Shown here: piece by piece, positions 17,205-26,420 of the stretch
Numbering within the stretch: the first letter of the stretch is position 1
Layout: the number at the start of each line of letters is the position of its first letter
From: Roseimicrobium gellanilyticum
GTDB taxonomy: Bacteria > Verrucomicrobiota > Verrucomicrobiia > Verrucomicrobiales > Verrucomicrobiaceae
DNA length: 64,000 nucleotides
NCBI RefSeq assembly: GCF_003315205.1
Contig: NZ_QNRR01000008.1
Span: 310,001 to 374,000 of the forward strand
Direction of reading: 5' to 3'
Translations under genes and position numbers: made by a program
The notes under the pieces: generated by a model
Database searches by the model: none
What the model was told of the DNA's origin: nothing
The model's input: only the letters and a program-made list of their open reading frames with translations

Positions 17205-19343
17205 TTAGGCAGCGCCCGCCTCAGCCTTCGCCGCGGCGTCCTTTTCCTTCAGCACGGCCTTGCGGCTCATCTTCACGCGGCCCTTGTCATCCACGCCGAT
17301 GCACTTCGCGGTGACGGTGTCACCGGTGCGCACCACGTCTTCCACGCGCTCCACGCGGTAGTCGGCGAGTTCGGAGATGTGGATGAGGCCATCCTTCTTG
17401 CCGCCGAGCGACATGAAGGCGCCGAAGTTCGTGGTGCTGACGATGCGGCCTGTGTACACACGGCCCACTTCGACTTCGCCCACGGTGTTGTTGACGAGTT
17501 CCAGCGCGCGCTCGAGGGCTTCCTTGGAGGAGGCGTAGATGAGCACCGTGCCGTCGTCGCTGATGCTGATGTCCGCACCCGACTCGGCCTGGATGGCCTT
17601 GATGTTCTTGCCGCCAGGTCCGATGAGCTCACCGATCTTGTCGGGGTTGATCTTCGTCTTCTCGATGCGGGGAGCAAAGCTGCTGAGCGGCTTCACTTCG
17701 CTGATCGCCTGGTTCATGATGGCGAGAATGTCCGTACGGCCGACCTTCGCCTTGCCGATGGCTTCATTCAGGATGCTGAGCGGGATGCCCGGAAGCTTCA
17801 GGTCAAGCTGGAAGCCGGTGACGCCGAGTTCGGTGCCGCAAAGCTTGAAGTCCATGTCGCCGAAGTGGTCTTCGCTGCCCAGGATGTCCAGCATCGTGAG
17901 GTAGCGGGTCATCGTGTCATTCGCGTCGAACTCGCTCACGAGACCCACGCTGATGCCAGCGACGGGGCGCTTGAGCGGCACACCGGCGTCGAGCAGGGCC
18001 ATGACGCCGGAGCACACGGAGGCCATGGAGGTGGAACCGTTCGATTCCATCACTTCGCTGGACACGCGCACGGCGTAGGGGAAGTCTTCCGGAGCGGGCA
18101 CCACGGGCTCCACGGAGCGCTCAGCGAGAGCGCCGTGACCGATTTCACGACGGTTCTGGCCACCGAAGCGACCGGTCTCACCCACGCTGAAGGGAGGGAA
18201 GTTGTAGTGCAGGATGAAGCGCTTCGTGTCTTCGCCACCGGCGTAGGTGTCGAGTTCCTGGGCTTCGTCGAGGGGAGCGAGCGTGGCCAGAGCCAGCGCC
18301 TGTGTCTCACCACGGGCGAAGAGGGCCGAGCCGTGCGAGCGGGGGATGAGACCCACTTCGCCGCTGATGTTGCGGAGCTGGTCGATCGCGCGACCGTCGC
18401 AGCGGGACTGCTTGTCCAGGATGGAGATGCGGAAGGCTTTCTTCTGCAGGTAGTCGAAGGCCTGGCTGATTTCGAAAGCACCGGCTTCGGGATACTTTGC
18501 CTTGATGGCGGCTTCCACTTCGTCACGCAGGGCGCCCACGGCTTTGCTGCGTTCGATTTTGCTGGGGCGGTAGAGCGCGCCTTCGATGCGGCTGCCTGCC
18601 ACTTCGTAAGCCACTTCGAGGAGTTCATCCTTCACCAGCATGAGGTTCACCTGGCGCTTCTCTTTTCCGGCAAGGGTAGCGAGCTGCTCCTGTGCGGCCA
18701 CGAGCACCTGCACCTGCTCCTGCGCGAAGGCGAGGGCAGCGATGAAGTCGGCCTCAGGAAGCTCCTGGGCGGCGCCTTCAATCATGATGACGTCGGTCTT
18801 GTTGCCCACGTACACGAGGTCGAGGTCGCTCTTGGCGCGGAGGGCGTGCGTGGGGTTCACCACGAACTGGCCATTCACGCGGCCCACACGCACGGCGCCC
18901 ACAGGGCCGGCGAAGGGAATGTCAGACACGCACAGCGCGGCGGAGGCGCCATTGATCGCGAGGATGTCGGAGTCGTTTTCACCATCCGCGCTCAGCAGAA
19001 GGGCGACGACCTGGGTGTCGAAGTAATAACCCTTCGGGAAGAGCGGGCGCAGCGGGCGGTCCGTCATGCGGCAGGTGAGGATTTCCTTCTCGGTGGGGCG
19101 GCCTTCACGCTTGAAGTAGCCACCAGGGAACTTGCCGGCTGCAGCGGCCTTTTCCTTGTACTCGACGGAGAGGGGGAAGAAGTCCTGGCCTTCCTTCACC
19201 TTCGTGGCGGACACGGCGGTGACGATGACGATGGTGTCTCCCAGGCGCACGGTCACGGCGCCGTCAGCGAGCTTGGCCAGCTTGCCGGTTTCGATAAAGA
19301 TGTCGCCGCCGGGAAGGCTTGCGGTGATGTTATGGATTGCCAT
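17205..19343 (-). CDS. pnp: Polyribonucleotide nucleotidyltransferase (PNPase)
   Basis: A 712-residue 3'-5' phosphorolytic exoribonuclease that uses phosphate to release nucleoside diphosphates during mRNA decay. Two RNase PH domains are evident (first with FFPLSVEYKEK and the FKREGRP loop, second with GGEDTKRFILHYNFPPFSVGE and DFKLCGTELGVTGFQLDLK, whose D and K residues are the catalytic ones). A KH domain (IGPGGKNIKAIQ) and an S1 domain (GRVYTGRIVSTTNFGAFMSL) follow. The start is set at the ATG before AIHNITASLPGG, the usual beginning. It is downstream of rpsO, the classic arrangement. The order of rpsO and pnp on one strand suggests shared regulation. Confidence 0.97.
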   Translation of the reverse strand: MAIHNITASLPGGDIFIETGKLAKLADGAVTVRLGDTIVIVTAVSATKVKEGQDFFPLSVEYKEKAAAAGKFPGGYFKREGRPTEKEILTCRMTDRPLRPLFPKGYYFDTQVVALLLSADGENDSDILAINGASAALCVSDIPFAGPVGAVRVGRVNGQFVVNPTHALRAKSDLDLVYVGNKTDVIMIEGAAQELPEADFIAALAFAQEQVQVLVAAQEQLATLAGKEKRQVNLMLVKDELLEVAYEVAGSRIEGALYRPSKIERSKAVGALRDEVEAAIKAKYPEAGAFEISQAFDYLQKKAFRISILDKQSRCDGRAIDQLRNISGEVGLIPRSHGSALFARGETQALALATLAPLDEAQELDTYAGGEDTKRFILHYNFPPFSVGETGRFGGQNRREIGHGALAERSVEPVVPAPEDFPYAVRVSSEVMESNGSTSMASVCSGVMALLDAGVPLKRPVAGISVGLVSEFDANDTMTRYLTMLDILGSEDHFGDMDFKLCGTELGVTGFQLDLKLPGIPLSILNEAIGKAKVGRTDILAIMNQAISEVKPLSSFAPRIEKTKINPDKIGELIGPGGKNIKAIQAESGADISISDDGTVLIYASSKEALERALELVNNTVGEVEVGRVYTGRIVSTTNFGAFMSLGGKKDGLIHISELADYRVERVEDVVRTGDTVTAKCIGVDDKGRVKMSRKAVLKEKDAAAKAEAGAA

Positions 19344-19681
19344 AAAAGATACTTTCTTTTGTTCTGTGTTGTCTGTCTTGCTCGGGTGATGCCTCCGGCG
19401 GTCCATGGGTGCTCACGCGTGTACGTGCCTGAGCGGGTCGGATGAACTGGGGTTTTTGGCGGGACGAGGGCCGTGTGCCGGGGGCGTGGGGGTACGGGCA
19501 GGCATGAATGGCCTGCACCGAGGGGACCGCGTTGTCTTGAGATCAAGTCAATACGGGCGTCCGGGCGAGGGGGCAGCAGGCGGAAATGCAATGCTGCCTG
19601 GGCAGTGAACTGCCCGCCGGACATCGATCCTCACAAAGCAAAAAAGGCGGAACCGGTGACAGTCCCGCCTTTCGGCAAAGT
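19344..19681. other. rpsO-pnp intergenic region
   Basis: Minus-strand leader of pnp. It contains the rpsO terminator and about 290 bases that may form the pnp leader, where RNase III-type autoregulation acts in Escherichia coli. I see no large perfect hairpin apart from the terminator, so such control is not shown here. Confidence 0.6.
19638..19677 (-). terminator. Rho-independent terminator of rpsO
   Basis: On the minus strand a stem AAAGGCGGGA pairs with TTCCGCCTTT (one mismatch pair) and is followed by a run of T. It lies just beyond the rpsO stop and separates rpsO from pnp. Confidence 0.85.
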
Positions 19682-19942
19682 TTAGCGGCGCAGCTTGAGC
19701 GCCTTGAGGATGGAATTGTAGCGCGGCTCCTCGGTACGCTTGAGGTAGTCGAGCAATTTGCGGCGGCGCGCGACCATCATGAGGAGGCCACGACGGGACG
19801 CATGATCCTTGGAGTGCGTGCCGAGGTGCTCGGTGAGATGGTTGATGCGGTCAGTCAGGCGCACGATCTGCACGTCTGCACTTCCGGTGTCCTTCTCATG
19901 GATCTGGAAGGGCTTCGTATCTGTGGTTGCGGCTTGGCTCAT
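19682..19942 (-). CDS. rpsO: 30S ribosomal protein S15
   Basis: An 86-residue primary-binding protein of the 30S subunit that contacts helices 20-22 of 16S rRNA. The body is typical: [17 protein letters not shown], then the conserved [23 protein letters not shown] segment (given here in parts: [13 protein letters not shown] and [18 protein letters not shown]). Length is normal for S15. It is first in the rpsO-pnp pair. Confidence 0.97.
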   Translation of the reverse strand: MSQAATTDTKPFQIHEKDTGSADVQIVRLTDRINHLTEHLGTHSKDHASRRGLLMMVARRRKLLDYLKRTEEPRYNSILKALKLRR

Positions 19943-20217
19943 TAGATGGTTTGAATTCCGCCAACCTGGCGGTCAGGTTTTCCGTTTTGTGGAGCCGGGA
20001 AAAAGCCACGGAATGTAGTATTTGCAAGAAGAAATTCAGCCCTGCGAAGGGATTTTGAGAGGGCAGGGGAGGAACGGCCCGGTGGGTGGCGCGTGGCAGG
20101 CGAGTAGGTTGAGGGTGAACCGCTAATGAACACCAACGAGACACCAATAAAGTGCATTCGCTGGGGAAGGGCACCTCATAAGAGAGAGAACAGCACCGAG
20201 GGACGACAAGATAAGAA

Positions 20218-20252
20218 GGAGGTTAGGCGTCCTCGCCTGACAGCGGATGTTA
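20218..20252 (+). repeat. REP element, left half, interrupted
   Basis: Same beginning as the element at 16899 (GGAGGTTAGGCGTCCTCGCC). It is cut after GATGTTA, exactly where a MITE-like element starts; the right half resumes at 20450 with GACCTCCGGTCTGACC. Confidence 0.88.
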
Positions 20253-20447
20253 GGGCGGTTTAAACAAAGTCGTGGCCTTGGATCAGGGGTGGCTTGCCGC
20301 ACCGCGACCAGCGGTCGCAGCCACAGTGGTACCAAGACTTACTGCCGTGGCGGATGGTTCAGGCCGCAGCTGTGGCTGCGACCGCTGGTCGCGGTTGGGG
20401 TGGCGCGCCCCAATACGAAAATGGCTACACTGTAAATTGAACCGCTC
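20253..20447. mobile_element. MITE-like element, 195 bp, inserted in a REP
   Basis: Ends GGGCGGTTTAAACAAAG on the left and, inverted, GAGCGGTTCAATTTACAG on the right, with TA on both sides (20251-20252, 20448-20449) as a target duplication of the REP word GTTAGACC. Inside are the paired arms CCGCGACCAGCGGTCGC and its complement, which would fold the whole unit into a long hairpin. There is no coding capacity. It closely resembles 41400-41587 and shares terminal words (GGCTACA near the right end) with 12893-13254. Confidence 0.85.
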
Positions 20448-20449
20448 TA

Positions 20450-20465
20450 GACCTCCGGTCTGACC
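20450..20465 (+). repeat. REP element, right half
   Basis: GACCTCCGGTCTGACC, the continuation of the element at 20218 after the MITE-like insert. Confidence 0.8.
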
Positions 20466-20955
20466 AATAACGGTTACCACGATGCTCATCCTCTCCGGTG
20501 AAAAAGCGTGTCTCTCGAGCGCTTGCCGCACGCACTCCGCGGCGCAAAGCGTGCCTTCTACCTGCCAGATGAAAACAGACCCTGTGGTCCCTGTTTCATG
20601 CGGGTACGGTTTCCCTCTCCCTAGTCCTGACACACAAGGAAGTCAGGTCTCCAGACCGGACAGCGTCCGAAGGGTCTAAATAAATAGAGCGAGGAGAATC
20701 GTACACTTCCGGTCTACGCCGCCGCCTGCCTTTTGACCGGTAGGGGGCTGCTGCGTCGGCCTCCTAATTTTCGCGGGCGGAGGCGGTGTGGCACTTCGTG
20801 CAGCAACTCCCAGCACTCGGATGCCTCTCCCTCACCCAAACATTAGCGAAAATTAGTGTCCATTAGTGGTTCCTCCCCTCGTTCCACCTCATCGCTGCAT
20901 CTCTCCATTTCATTGCCATTGCCACCATCCACCCATCCCATTAGCATCCCAGCCC

Positions 20956-21801
20956 ATGCACCTCTCCAGCCTCTGGCACGCTCGCTTCCTTCCCGTCCTG
21001 CTGCTGCCGCTTTTCGCCAGCTCCCTGCTCGCGGAAACTCCCAAGCCCTCTGCGAAAACACCCGCCGCAGAAGCGGCGACCGCCACCACCCCCACCGCCA
21101 CCACCCCCACCGGCACCACCCCCACCGGCACCAAGCGCCCGGACTCGGCGAAGTTCGCCAAGGACATCGCCAAGTTCGACGACGAGGAAAAATCCAGCAC
21201 ACCACCCCCGCGCGGCGGCATCGTGTTCACCGGCAGCTCCAGCGTCCGCATGTGGAAGAATCTCAAGACCGACTTCCCTGACCTCCCCGTCATCAATCGC
21301 GGCTTCGGCGGCTCCGTGGCGAATGACCTCCTCGTCTACTTCGACCGCGTCATTGCCCGCTATCAGCCCAAGGTCATCGTGCTCTACACCGGCAGCAACG
21401 ACATCAATGCCAAGCTCACCCTGGACGAAGCCTACGCTGACTACACCAAGGTGCTCGACCTCATCCACGAAAAACTTCCCAACACCCGCGTGGTGGTGAA
21501 TGCCGTGAAGTATTCCGAGAAGCGCATCGACCAGATGGACAAGGTCACTGCGCTCAACAAGAAGCTCGAAGCCTGGTGCAAGGAACACGACTGGTCCCGC
21601 TGGGTCGAGTCCGCTTCCCACCTCCTCGACAAAGACGGCAAGCCCCGTACCGCCGAGGTCTACCTGAAGGACAAGCTCCACCTCAATGAAAAAGGCTACG
21701 CCGAATGGAAAGCCATCCTCGACCCCGCCCTCCGCGAAGAGTGGACGAAGGCAAACGGCACTGCCACTGCCACTACCACCGCAAAGACCAAAGGCTCCTG
21801 A
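20956..21801 (+). CDS. Secreted SGNH/GDSL-family hydrolase
   Basis: A 281-residue exported esterase-like enzyme. After the signal peptide (VLLLPLFASSLLAE) comes a low-complexity Thr/Pro linker of four TTPTxT units, then the SGNH fold. Block I is VFTGSSSVRMW with Ser, block II NRGFGGS with Gly, block III YTGSNDINA with Asn, and block V DKLHLNEKGY with the Asp and His of the catalytic pair. Such enzymes remove acyl groups, often from carbohydrate. The start is the ATG directly before HLSSLWHARF. Confidence 0.87.
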   Translation: MHLSSLWHARFLPVLLLPLFASSLLAETPKPSAKTPAAEAATATTPTATTPTGTTPTGTKRPDSAKFAKDIAKFDDEEKSSTPPPRGGIVFTGSSSVRMWKNLKTDFPDLPVINRGFGGSVANDLLVYFDRVIARYQPKVIVLYTGSNDINAKLTLDEAYADYTKVLDLIHEKLPNTRVVVNAVKYSEKRIDQMDKVTALNKKLEAWCKEHDWSRWVESASHLLDKDGKPRTAEVYLKDKLHLNEKGYAEWKAILDPALREEWTKANGTATATTTAKTKGS

Positions 21802-22189
21802 TTCAGATTTCCGGTACCGTAGGTTGAAGTAGCGAGCGCCATCACCCAAGGAGTGGGGGTATTCCTGCCCCCATTTCCGGATGGCAGCCGACTAAATAAG
21901 GAATCTTGGGGCAGTTCCATCCCTCATCATTCATGCCGAACACCATTCTCTGCTCACGCCACTCCAACCAAGGGTTGAACCCGACTCGAAGTTGCAGTCT
22001 GAAGGACTGCGGGAGCCCAGCCCAGGGTTAGGGAGCCTAAGCGACCGACACCCTGGGTAGATGTAGAAAAAACTAGGACCCTGAAGGGGTCCAGGAGAAG
22101 ATCGCACCACTCCTCACCCAACCACCGGGCAACAGCGCATTCTCCACGAGCCGAACTGAGAAACCCCAAAAAAATCTGCATACGCGGAA
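21802..22189. other. Intergenic stretch with a palindromic repeat
   Basis: Contains a repeat of about 120 bases at 21982-22100 made of short hairpins: GCAGTCTGAAGGACTGC, CCCAGGGTTAGGGAGCC with a later ACACCCTGGGT, and GGACCCTGAAGGGGTCC. This mosaic is common in this group of bacteria. No gene is seen. Confidence 0.7.
21982..22100 (+). repeat. Compound palindromic repeat
   Basis: Three successive hairpins: GCAGTCTGAAGGACTGC, the spaced pair CCCAGGGT and ACCCTGGG, and GGACCCTGAAGGGGTCC. The word GGGAGCCTAAGCGACCG resembles GGGAGCCTCAGCGACCG in the MITE at 12893-13254, suggesting shared ancestry. Confidence 0.72.
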
Positions 22190-23293
22190 ATGCCACCTGA
22201 CTCACCTGACTCTCATAGCGGAAACGCTGCCCCCAAGGCTCCCTTCGTCTTCGCCACCTGCAAGCAAGGCTGGGAAAAGGCCCTGAAGGATGAGGCCAAA
22301 TCCATCCCCGAAGGCCTCCGCCCCGCCTTCATGCGCCCCGGCCTCATCACCTGGAAATGTGAGGTCCCGCCCACCGCGGACTTCGTGCTGCCCGGCATCT
22401 TTGCCCGCATGAGCGGCCACTCCATCGGCACGTGCAAAGACGCCGCGGACCTCGCCAGCAAACTGGGCGAGGTGAAACGACACACGCTCAAGCTGCACGT
22501 CTATCCGCGTGAGTTTCCCGAAGACGGCCTCCCGCTGGAGGAGTGGTCCCGCATCGATGCCTTCCGCACTCGCCTGCTGAAATCCCTGCGCGATGCCGGT
22601 GTGGCGATGGATGATGATAGCGAAACCGTGTTGGGCGATACCGTGCTGGATGTCATCGTGGAAGATGATCTCGCTGCCCCATTCTTCGCCGGATGGCACC
22701 GCCACGGTGCCAACACCAATCCCACTCCCGGCGGCATCCCACGTGCCGTTATTCCCTTGGAATCACCCTCCCGCGCCTGGTTGAAGCTCGTGCAAGCCCT
22801 CGCCTTCGCCGGACTTGAAACGAAAAACACCCACCCGCTGCGTGGAAAAATCGCCGTGGAGCTCGGCAGCGCCCCCGGTGGTGCGAGCTACGCCCTGCTC
22901 CAGCGTGGCATGCGCGTCATGGGCATCGACCCTGGCGCCATGGACCCACGTGTGCTGAACTACCGCACTCCTCAAGGAGGCATTCCCTTCAAGCATCTCC
23001 AGATGCCCGCCGGTGAGGTGGACCCCAATCTCCTCCCGCCGCAAGCTGACCTCCTCATCTCCGACCTGAATCTCGCCCCCGCCGTGATGATTCGCCTCGT
23101 GAAAAAGATGCAGGCCCAAGTGCAGGCCAGCCTCCTCATCCTCACGCTGAAGATCAACGACCGCGCCGTCTTCGCCAGCCTCCAGGAAAACCTCACCGCC
23201 ATCCGCGACTTCGCCCCCGGTCCCATCCGCGCCACCCACCTCCCCGGCAACCGCGATGAGATTTGCGTGGTGGCGGGGCGGCTTGGTAGTTGA
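22190..23293 (+). CDS. RlmM-like rRNA 2'-O-ribose methyltransferase
   Basis: A 367-residue protein with an N-terminal THUMP-like part (FVFATCKQGWEKALKDEAK) and a C-terminal SAM-dependent RrmJ-type methyltransferase. The SAM loop is VELGSAPGGASYAL, followed by GMRVMGIDPG, the conserved Asp in LLISDLN and the catalytic Lys in LTLKIND, the K-D-K-E pattern of ribose methyltransferases. RlmM in gammaproteobacteria methylates C2498 of 23S rRNA; this is the closest named relative, but the exact site is inferred. Confidence 0.82.
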   Translation: MPPDSPDSHSGNAAPKAPFVFATCKQGWEKALKDEAKSIPEGLRPAFMRPGLITWKCEVPPTADFVLPGIFARMSGHSIGTCKDAADLASKLGEVKRHTLKLHVYPREFPEDGLPLEEWSRIDAFRTRLLKSLRDAGVAMDDDSETVLGDTVLDVIVEDDLAAPFFAGWHRHGANTNPTPGGIPRAVIPLESPSRAWLKLVQALAFAGLETKNTHPLRGKIAVELGSAPGGASYALLQRGMRVMGIDPGAMDPRVLNYRTPQGGIPFKHLQMPAGEVDPNLLPPQADLLISDLNLAPAVMIRLVKKMQAQVQASLLILTLKINDRAVFASLQENLTAIRDFAPGPIRATHLPGNRDEICVVAGRLGS

Positions 23294-23530
23294 AACGCAA
23301 AGCAGCGAAAGCAGCAACGAATGAAGTTTGAGCAAAACGTGTTGCCTGCAAAGCGCAGACTCATTTCTCTCTCCAATGGGTGAGCAGGCCCTCGTTCAAG
23401 GAGCGGGACTTGCCTAAGTCCCGGTGGTGGGCAAATGGGTGCGGAGCCTCATCGCGACGTTGTTCTGAAAAGCTATGCAGGTGTTGATTTTCCTGCATCA
23501 TTGCAGACTATCTACCTGCACAGCAGAAGT

Positions 23531-24040
23531 ATGAAAGCCACTCCCTTCCAAGTTGTTTTCGCCGAAAACTGGATGGCGAAGGTCTGGAAAGTAGGATTCG
23601 TTGCGGCGACAATTTCCACATCCATCATTCACTTCATTCCAACTTTCGGTGTTCTTGGCTTCTCTATTTCTTCGTTTGTGCTGGTATTTGTGATTCTTGT
23701 GGGTGGACTCATCGCCTACTTCGCGTCGCTCATTTTTGGCTCATGTATCCTGCCGCCAGTCTACCGGTGGCGGGAGCGAATCAATGGAGCTCCTTTCGAG
23801 ACTGGTGATGTCGTTGAAATATTGAAGAAGCCCCATCGTGGACGGACTGCCAGGATGGTTTCTCCAGGAAATCCACAGTATGGAGCTTGCGTGCGCTTAT
23901 CCGATAGCGGAGATGGCTCAGCCACCTTGAATGTCGAGTGGCACGCAATTCGGAGACTGTCTAAAGCCGAGCAAGACATTGGTGCCAACGGCGAGAAATC
24001 TCCATTGCTGGCTCAGCTTGATCATTCGCCGAAGCAATGA
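23531..24040 (+). CDS. Membrane protein with soluble C-terminal domain, unknown function
   Basis: A 169-residue protein with two close membrane segments (residues about 15-75, TISTSIIHFIPTFGVLGFSI and VLVFVILVGGLIAYF) followed by a soluble region that resembles a small beta-barrel (FETGDVVEILKKPHRGRTAR). No family is recognised. The stop overlaps the ATG of the next gene by four bases (ATGA), so the two are probably translated together. The codon use here is less GC-rich than in the neighbours. Confidence 0.68.
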   Translation: MKATPFQVVFAENWMAKVWKVGFVAATISTSIIHFIPTFGVLGFSISSFVLVFVILVGGLIAYFASLIFGSCILPPVYRWRERINGAPFETGDVVEILKKPHRGRTARMVSPGNPQYGACVRLSDSGDGSATLNVEWHAIRRLSKAEQDIGANGEKSPLLAQLDHSPKQ

Positions 24041-24813
24041 AAATCCCGGCGATTACAGGAATCATTCGGCGGCGAATCTTGCTGAACTACAGAGTCGCGC
24101 CCGATGTCGCGCAATCCGTGCTCCCTTCGAGATTTCGCCCCAAGCTGGTCGGCGCCTATGCGATAGCAGGCGTTTGTCTCATTCGATTGGAGGGCATCCG
24201 TCCCAAGGGGATTCCGGGATCGTTTGGCATCACCAGCGAAAATGCCGCTCATCGGATCGCCGTTGAGTGGGAGGATGATGAAGGGAGGACACAACAGGGC
24301 GTTTATATTCCACGACGCGACACGAGCTCTCGACTGAATGCCCTTGCGGGAGGGCGGGTGTTTCCAGGCGTTCACCATTATTCGAAGTTTACGGTCGATG
24401 ACCACAACGGAAGGATCTCGCTGCGAATCCTTGCAGAGGGCATCGAAGCGCCACTCGTCCACCTTGAAGCAAGTGAGACCGAAGTATTTCCTGAAACATC
24501 CATTTTCAACTCCCTGGCGGACTCTTCCCAATTCTTCGAGTCAGGCTGTATCGGGTATTCCGCCCGTCCAGATTCCTGTGTGCTCGACGGTCTCTCTTTG
24601 AGGGTGTCCGATTGGCGGGTGTCACCACTCGCCATTCAAATTGCCCGCTCATCCTACTTTGATAACGTATCAATATTCCCAGCCGGAAGCATCGTTTTGG
24701 ATCATGCGTTGCTCATGCGGGACATTCCGCATGAGTGGCATTCCGAACCGACGATGAACTCGGAACAACCGTTGGCGGCCAATACTGCGGATCGTGCCCC
24801 TCAGTCAACTTGA
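24037..24813 (+). CDS. DUF2071 family protein (acetoacetate decarboxylase-like fold)
   Basis: A 258-residue soluble protein. The N-terminal RRRILLNYRVAPDVAQSVLP and RFRPKLVGAYAIAGVCLIRL match DUF2071/YqjF proteins, which share the acetoacetate decarboxylase-like beta barrel. The C-terminal part is longer and ends in a low-complexity tail. No catalytic Lys can be assigned. Overlaps the previous gene by ATGA. Base composition is lower in GC than the flanking DNA, a mild sign of transfer. Confidence 0.68.
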   Translation: MKIPAITGIIRRRILLNYRVAPDVAQSVLPSRFRPKLVGAYAIAGVCLIRLEGIRPKGIPGSFGITSENAAHRIAVEWEDDEGRTQQGVYIPRRDTSSRLNALAGGRVFPGVHHYSKFTVDDHNGRISLRILAEGIEAPLVHLEASETEVFPETSIFNSLADSSQFFESGCIGYSARPDSCVLDGLSLRVSDWRVSPLAIQIARSSYFDNVSIFPAGSIVLDHALLMRDIPHEWHSEPTMNSEQPLAANTADRAPQST

Positions 24814-24853
24814 AGTGACGCAAGTTCTCCCAGCCCTCACCCACGCCGAAGCC

Positions 24854-25321
24854 ATGCCCGAAACCCCATCCCCCAAGCCCGCTACCCTCAAACGCCTGGA
24901 TAACATCCTCATCGTCGTCGAAGACCTTGAGGCCGTGAAAGCCTTCTTCATCGCGCTGGGCCTCGAACTGGAAGGCGAGACCATCGTCGAAGGTCCCATG
25001 GTGGAGCGCCTCATCAATCTTCAGAACGTCCGCGCCACCATCGCCATGATGCGCACTCCGGACGGCCAGGGGCGCATTGAGCTCGACAAGTACCACACAC
25101 CGGACCCCATCCGCATCGGCCCGGTGAACACTCCGGTGAACGCTCTCGGCATCCGCCGCATCATGTTCGCCGTCGAAGGCATCGATGAAGTCGTCGCCCG
25201 CCTCGTTGCCCACGGCGCTGAACTCGTCGGCGAAGTGGTGCAATACGGTGACATCTACCGCCTCGCCTACGTGCGCGGACCAGAGGGTATCATCGTCGGC
25301 CTTGCTGAGGAACTCGGGTAA
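24854..25321 (+). CDS. VOC superfamily (glyoxalase/bleomycin-resistance fold) protein
   Basis: A 155-residue vicinal-oxygen-chelate protein. Residues 10-60 hold the first beta-alpha-beta-beta-beta unit (LDNILIVVEDLEAVKAFFIA), and residues 95-150 the second (GIRRIMFAVEGIDEVVARLV). The metal ligand Glu in the last strand of the second unit may lie in RGPEGIIVGLAEEL. The start follows the ATG before PETPSPKPATLKR; the open frame upstream does not look conserved. Substrate is not known. Confidence 0.82.
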   Translation: MPETPSPKPATLKRLDNILIVVEDLEAVKAFFIALGLELEGETIVEGPMVERLINLQNVRATIAMMRTPDGQGRIELDKYHTPDPIRIGPVNTPVNALGIRRIMFAVEGIDEVVARLVAHGAELVGEVVQYGDIYRLAYVRGPEGIIVGLAEELG

Positions 25322-25439
25322 CGCACCACTCCACACCTCCGTTGATGCCGGGACCAGCTCTGCACACATGGCCAGTCTGAAAAATCAAGAAAGCGAAGCT
25401 GGGCCGTCTCAAATCAAGACCCCGCTTCACTTGCGTCTG

Positions 25440-25500
25440 GCACACAGAGAACACGCTTTGCGTCTTGGAGTGCGTGTGGCAAGCGCTCAAGCGCGACACC
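25440..25500 (+). repeat. Dispersed repeat, GCTTTGCGTC family
   Basis: Shares GCTTTGCGTC, GGAGTGCG and GGCAAG with 60707-60776 and with the inverted copies at 60906-60975 and about 20500-20570. Confidence 0.75.
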
Positions 25501-25563
25501 GCTTTCAATCGGAGGGGCAGGCATCACTTTCGACATCACGTTCCAAACTCCATGGCACCCCAC

Positions 25564-25591
25564 CAACGTAGCTCGCGAGTCCCTTCGCGAG
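25564..25591 (+). repeat. Single copy of a 28-bp repeat arm
   Basis: Identical to the left arm of the inverted pair at 62468-62600 (CAACGTAGCTCGCGAGTCCC then TTCGCGAG), and itself internally palindromic (CTCGCGAG). Here only one arm is present. Confidence 0.9.
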
Positions 25592-26319
25592 GACGCCACG
25601 CCAAAGAACCCATCTCGAAAAACCAACCGCAGCATGGACCAAACCGCGCAGCCCCCATGCCGGAGGCATGGCAGCATGTAGCCGGTGGTTGAGCGAAGCG
25701 ACACCACCGGGCAAGCGAGAAAAATCACCGCATCCCGAAGGTGATGCCAGCATCGTTGCCATCAGATGCGGTGTCAGTCCACCTCGCATTGCTTCACACG
25801 ATTGGAGATACACTTGTGTCGATTAAAAAATGAGGCAAGCTCCCTGAGCCGTCCTTCCTCCCACACAGCTCCCGAAGCCCCCGCTTCACCCATCTCCCCA
25901 CGGCCCCGCACCAGGCCCAAGGAAGGGGGACGCCTCGTTCCCCAACCCCGACGTGCCAACCCTCTTCGCTCTGCATGAAAGGCCATGTACCACCAGCAGC
26001 AGCTCCTACCCATGTGGTCCCCCTGAGACTTTCCCCTCAATTTCCCAACCCATCCTGTCTGCCCTTCGCGCTCCTTTGCGGCCATTCCTCCCCGCTCAAA
26101 ATCAGCATCATGCCTCGAAAACGATAGTTCGTTCTGCCAGTTTTGATTCTTTTCCAAACCTTCCGTCCGCACCACGACCTGTATTCCTCAGTCTCCGAAG
26201 TTCCTCTGCGTCTCCGTGTTTGATTCGTCCTTCGTCCTCACCCTCCGGGCTGCTTCGCAGTCGTCTCGCTCCGCTCGGCGCTGTATTGAAGCCAATGCAC
26301 CTCGCCGCACCCAGCATCC

Positions 26320-26355
26320 CTCAGGCTATCAACTATCAACCATAGACCATCAACT
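26320..26355 (+). repeat. Short dispersed repeat, CTATCAAC family
   Basis: Full copy preceded by CTCAGG, identical in its core to 928-961. Confidence 0.85.
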
Positions 26356-26420
26356 CCCAGTCCCCCTTGTCCTGTCCCAAAATTCCCGCTACGTGTGATT
26401 AAGTTGCCCGCTTCCTACTC

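Larger units (their letters stand above)
19943..20955. other. Kilobase-long repeat-rich intergenic region
   Basis: No convincing gene. It holds the split REP at 20218-20465 with the MITE-like insert, then from about 20500 to 20580 a repeat with GCTTGCCGCACGCACTCCGC and CTGCCAGATGAAA words shared with 25440-25500 and 60707-60975. A final unit near 20600-20780 has short hairpins. The last 170 bases lead into the SGNH gene. Confidence 0.7.
25322..26420. other. 1.1-kb repeat-rich intergenic region
   Basis: No gene is convincing. Identified pieces are a repeat at 25440-25500 (GCTTTGCGTC, GGAGTGCGTGTGGCAAGCGC), the word CAACGTAGCTCGCGAGTCCC at 25564-25591 that also forms the arms at 62468-62600, a GTAGCCGGTGG repeat near 25680, a copy of the GGAGACTG repeat at about 26185-26215, and the CTATCAAC repeat at 26320-26355. 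It works as a repeat sink ahead of the giant gene at 26421. Confidence 0.7.

Noticed and set aside
17379-19445. A 688-codon open frame opposite pnp
   Set aside because: Antisense to a highly conserved PNPase; His/Val/Gly-rich composition is typical of an artefact.
20253-20447. A structured RNA or riboswitch
   Set aside because: The long hairpin could suggest RNA, but the TA flanks, inverted ends and second copy at 41.4 kb show a transposable unit.
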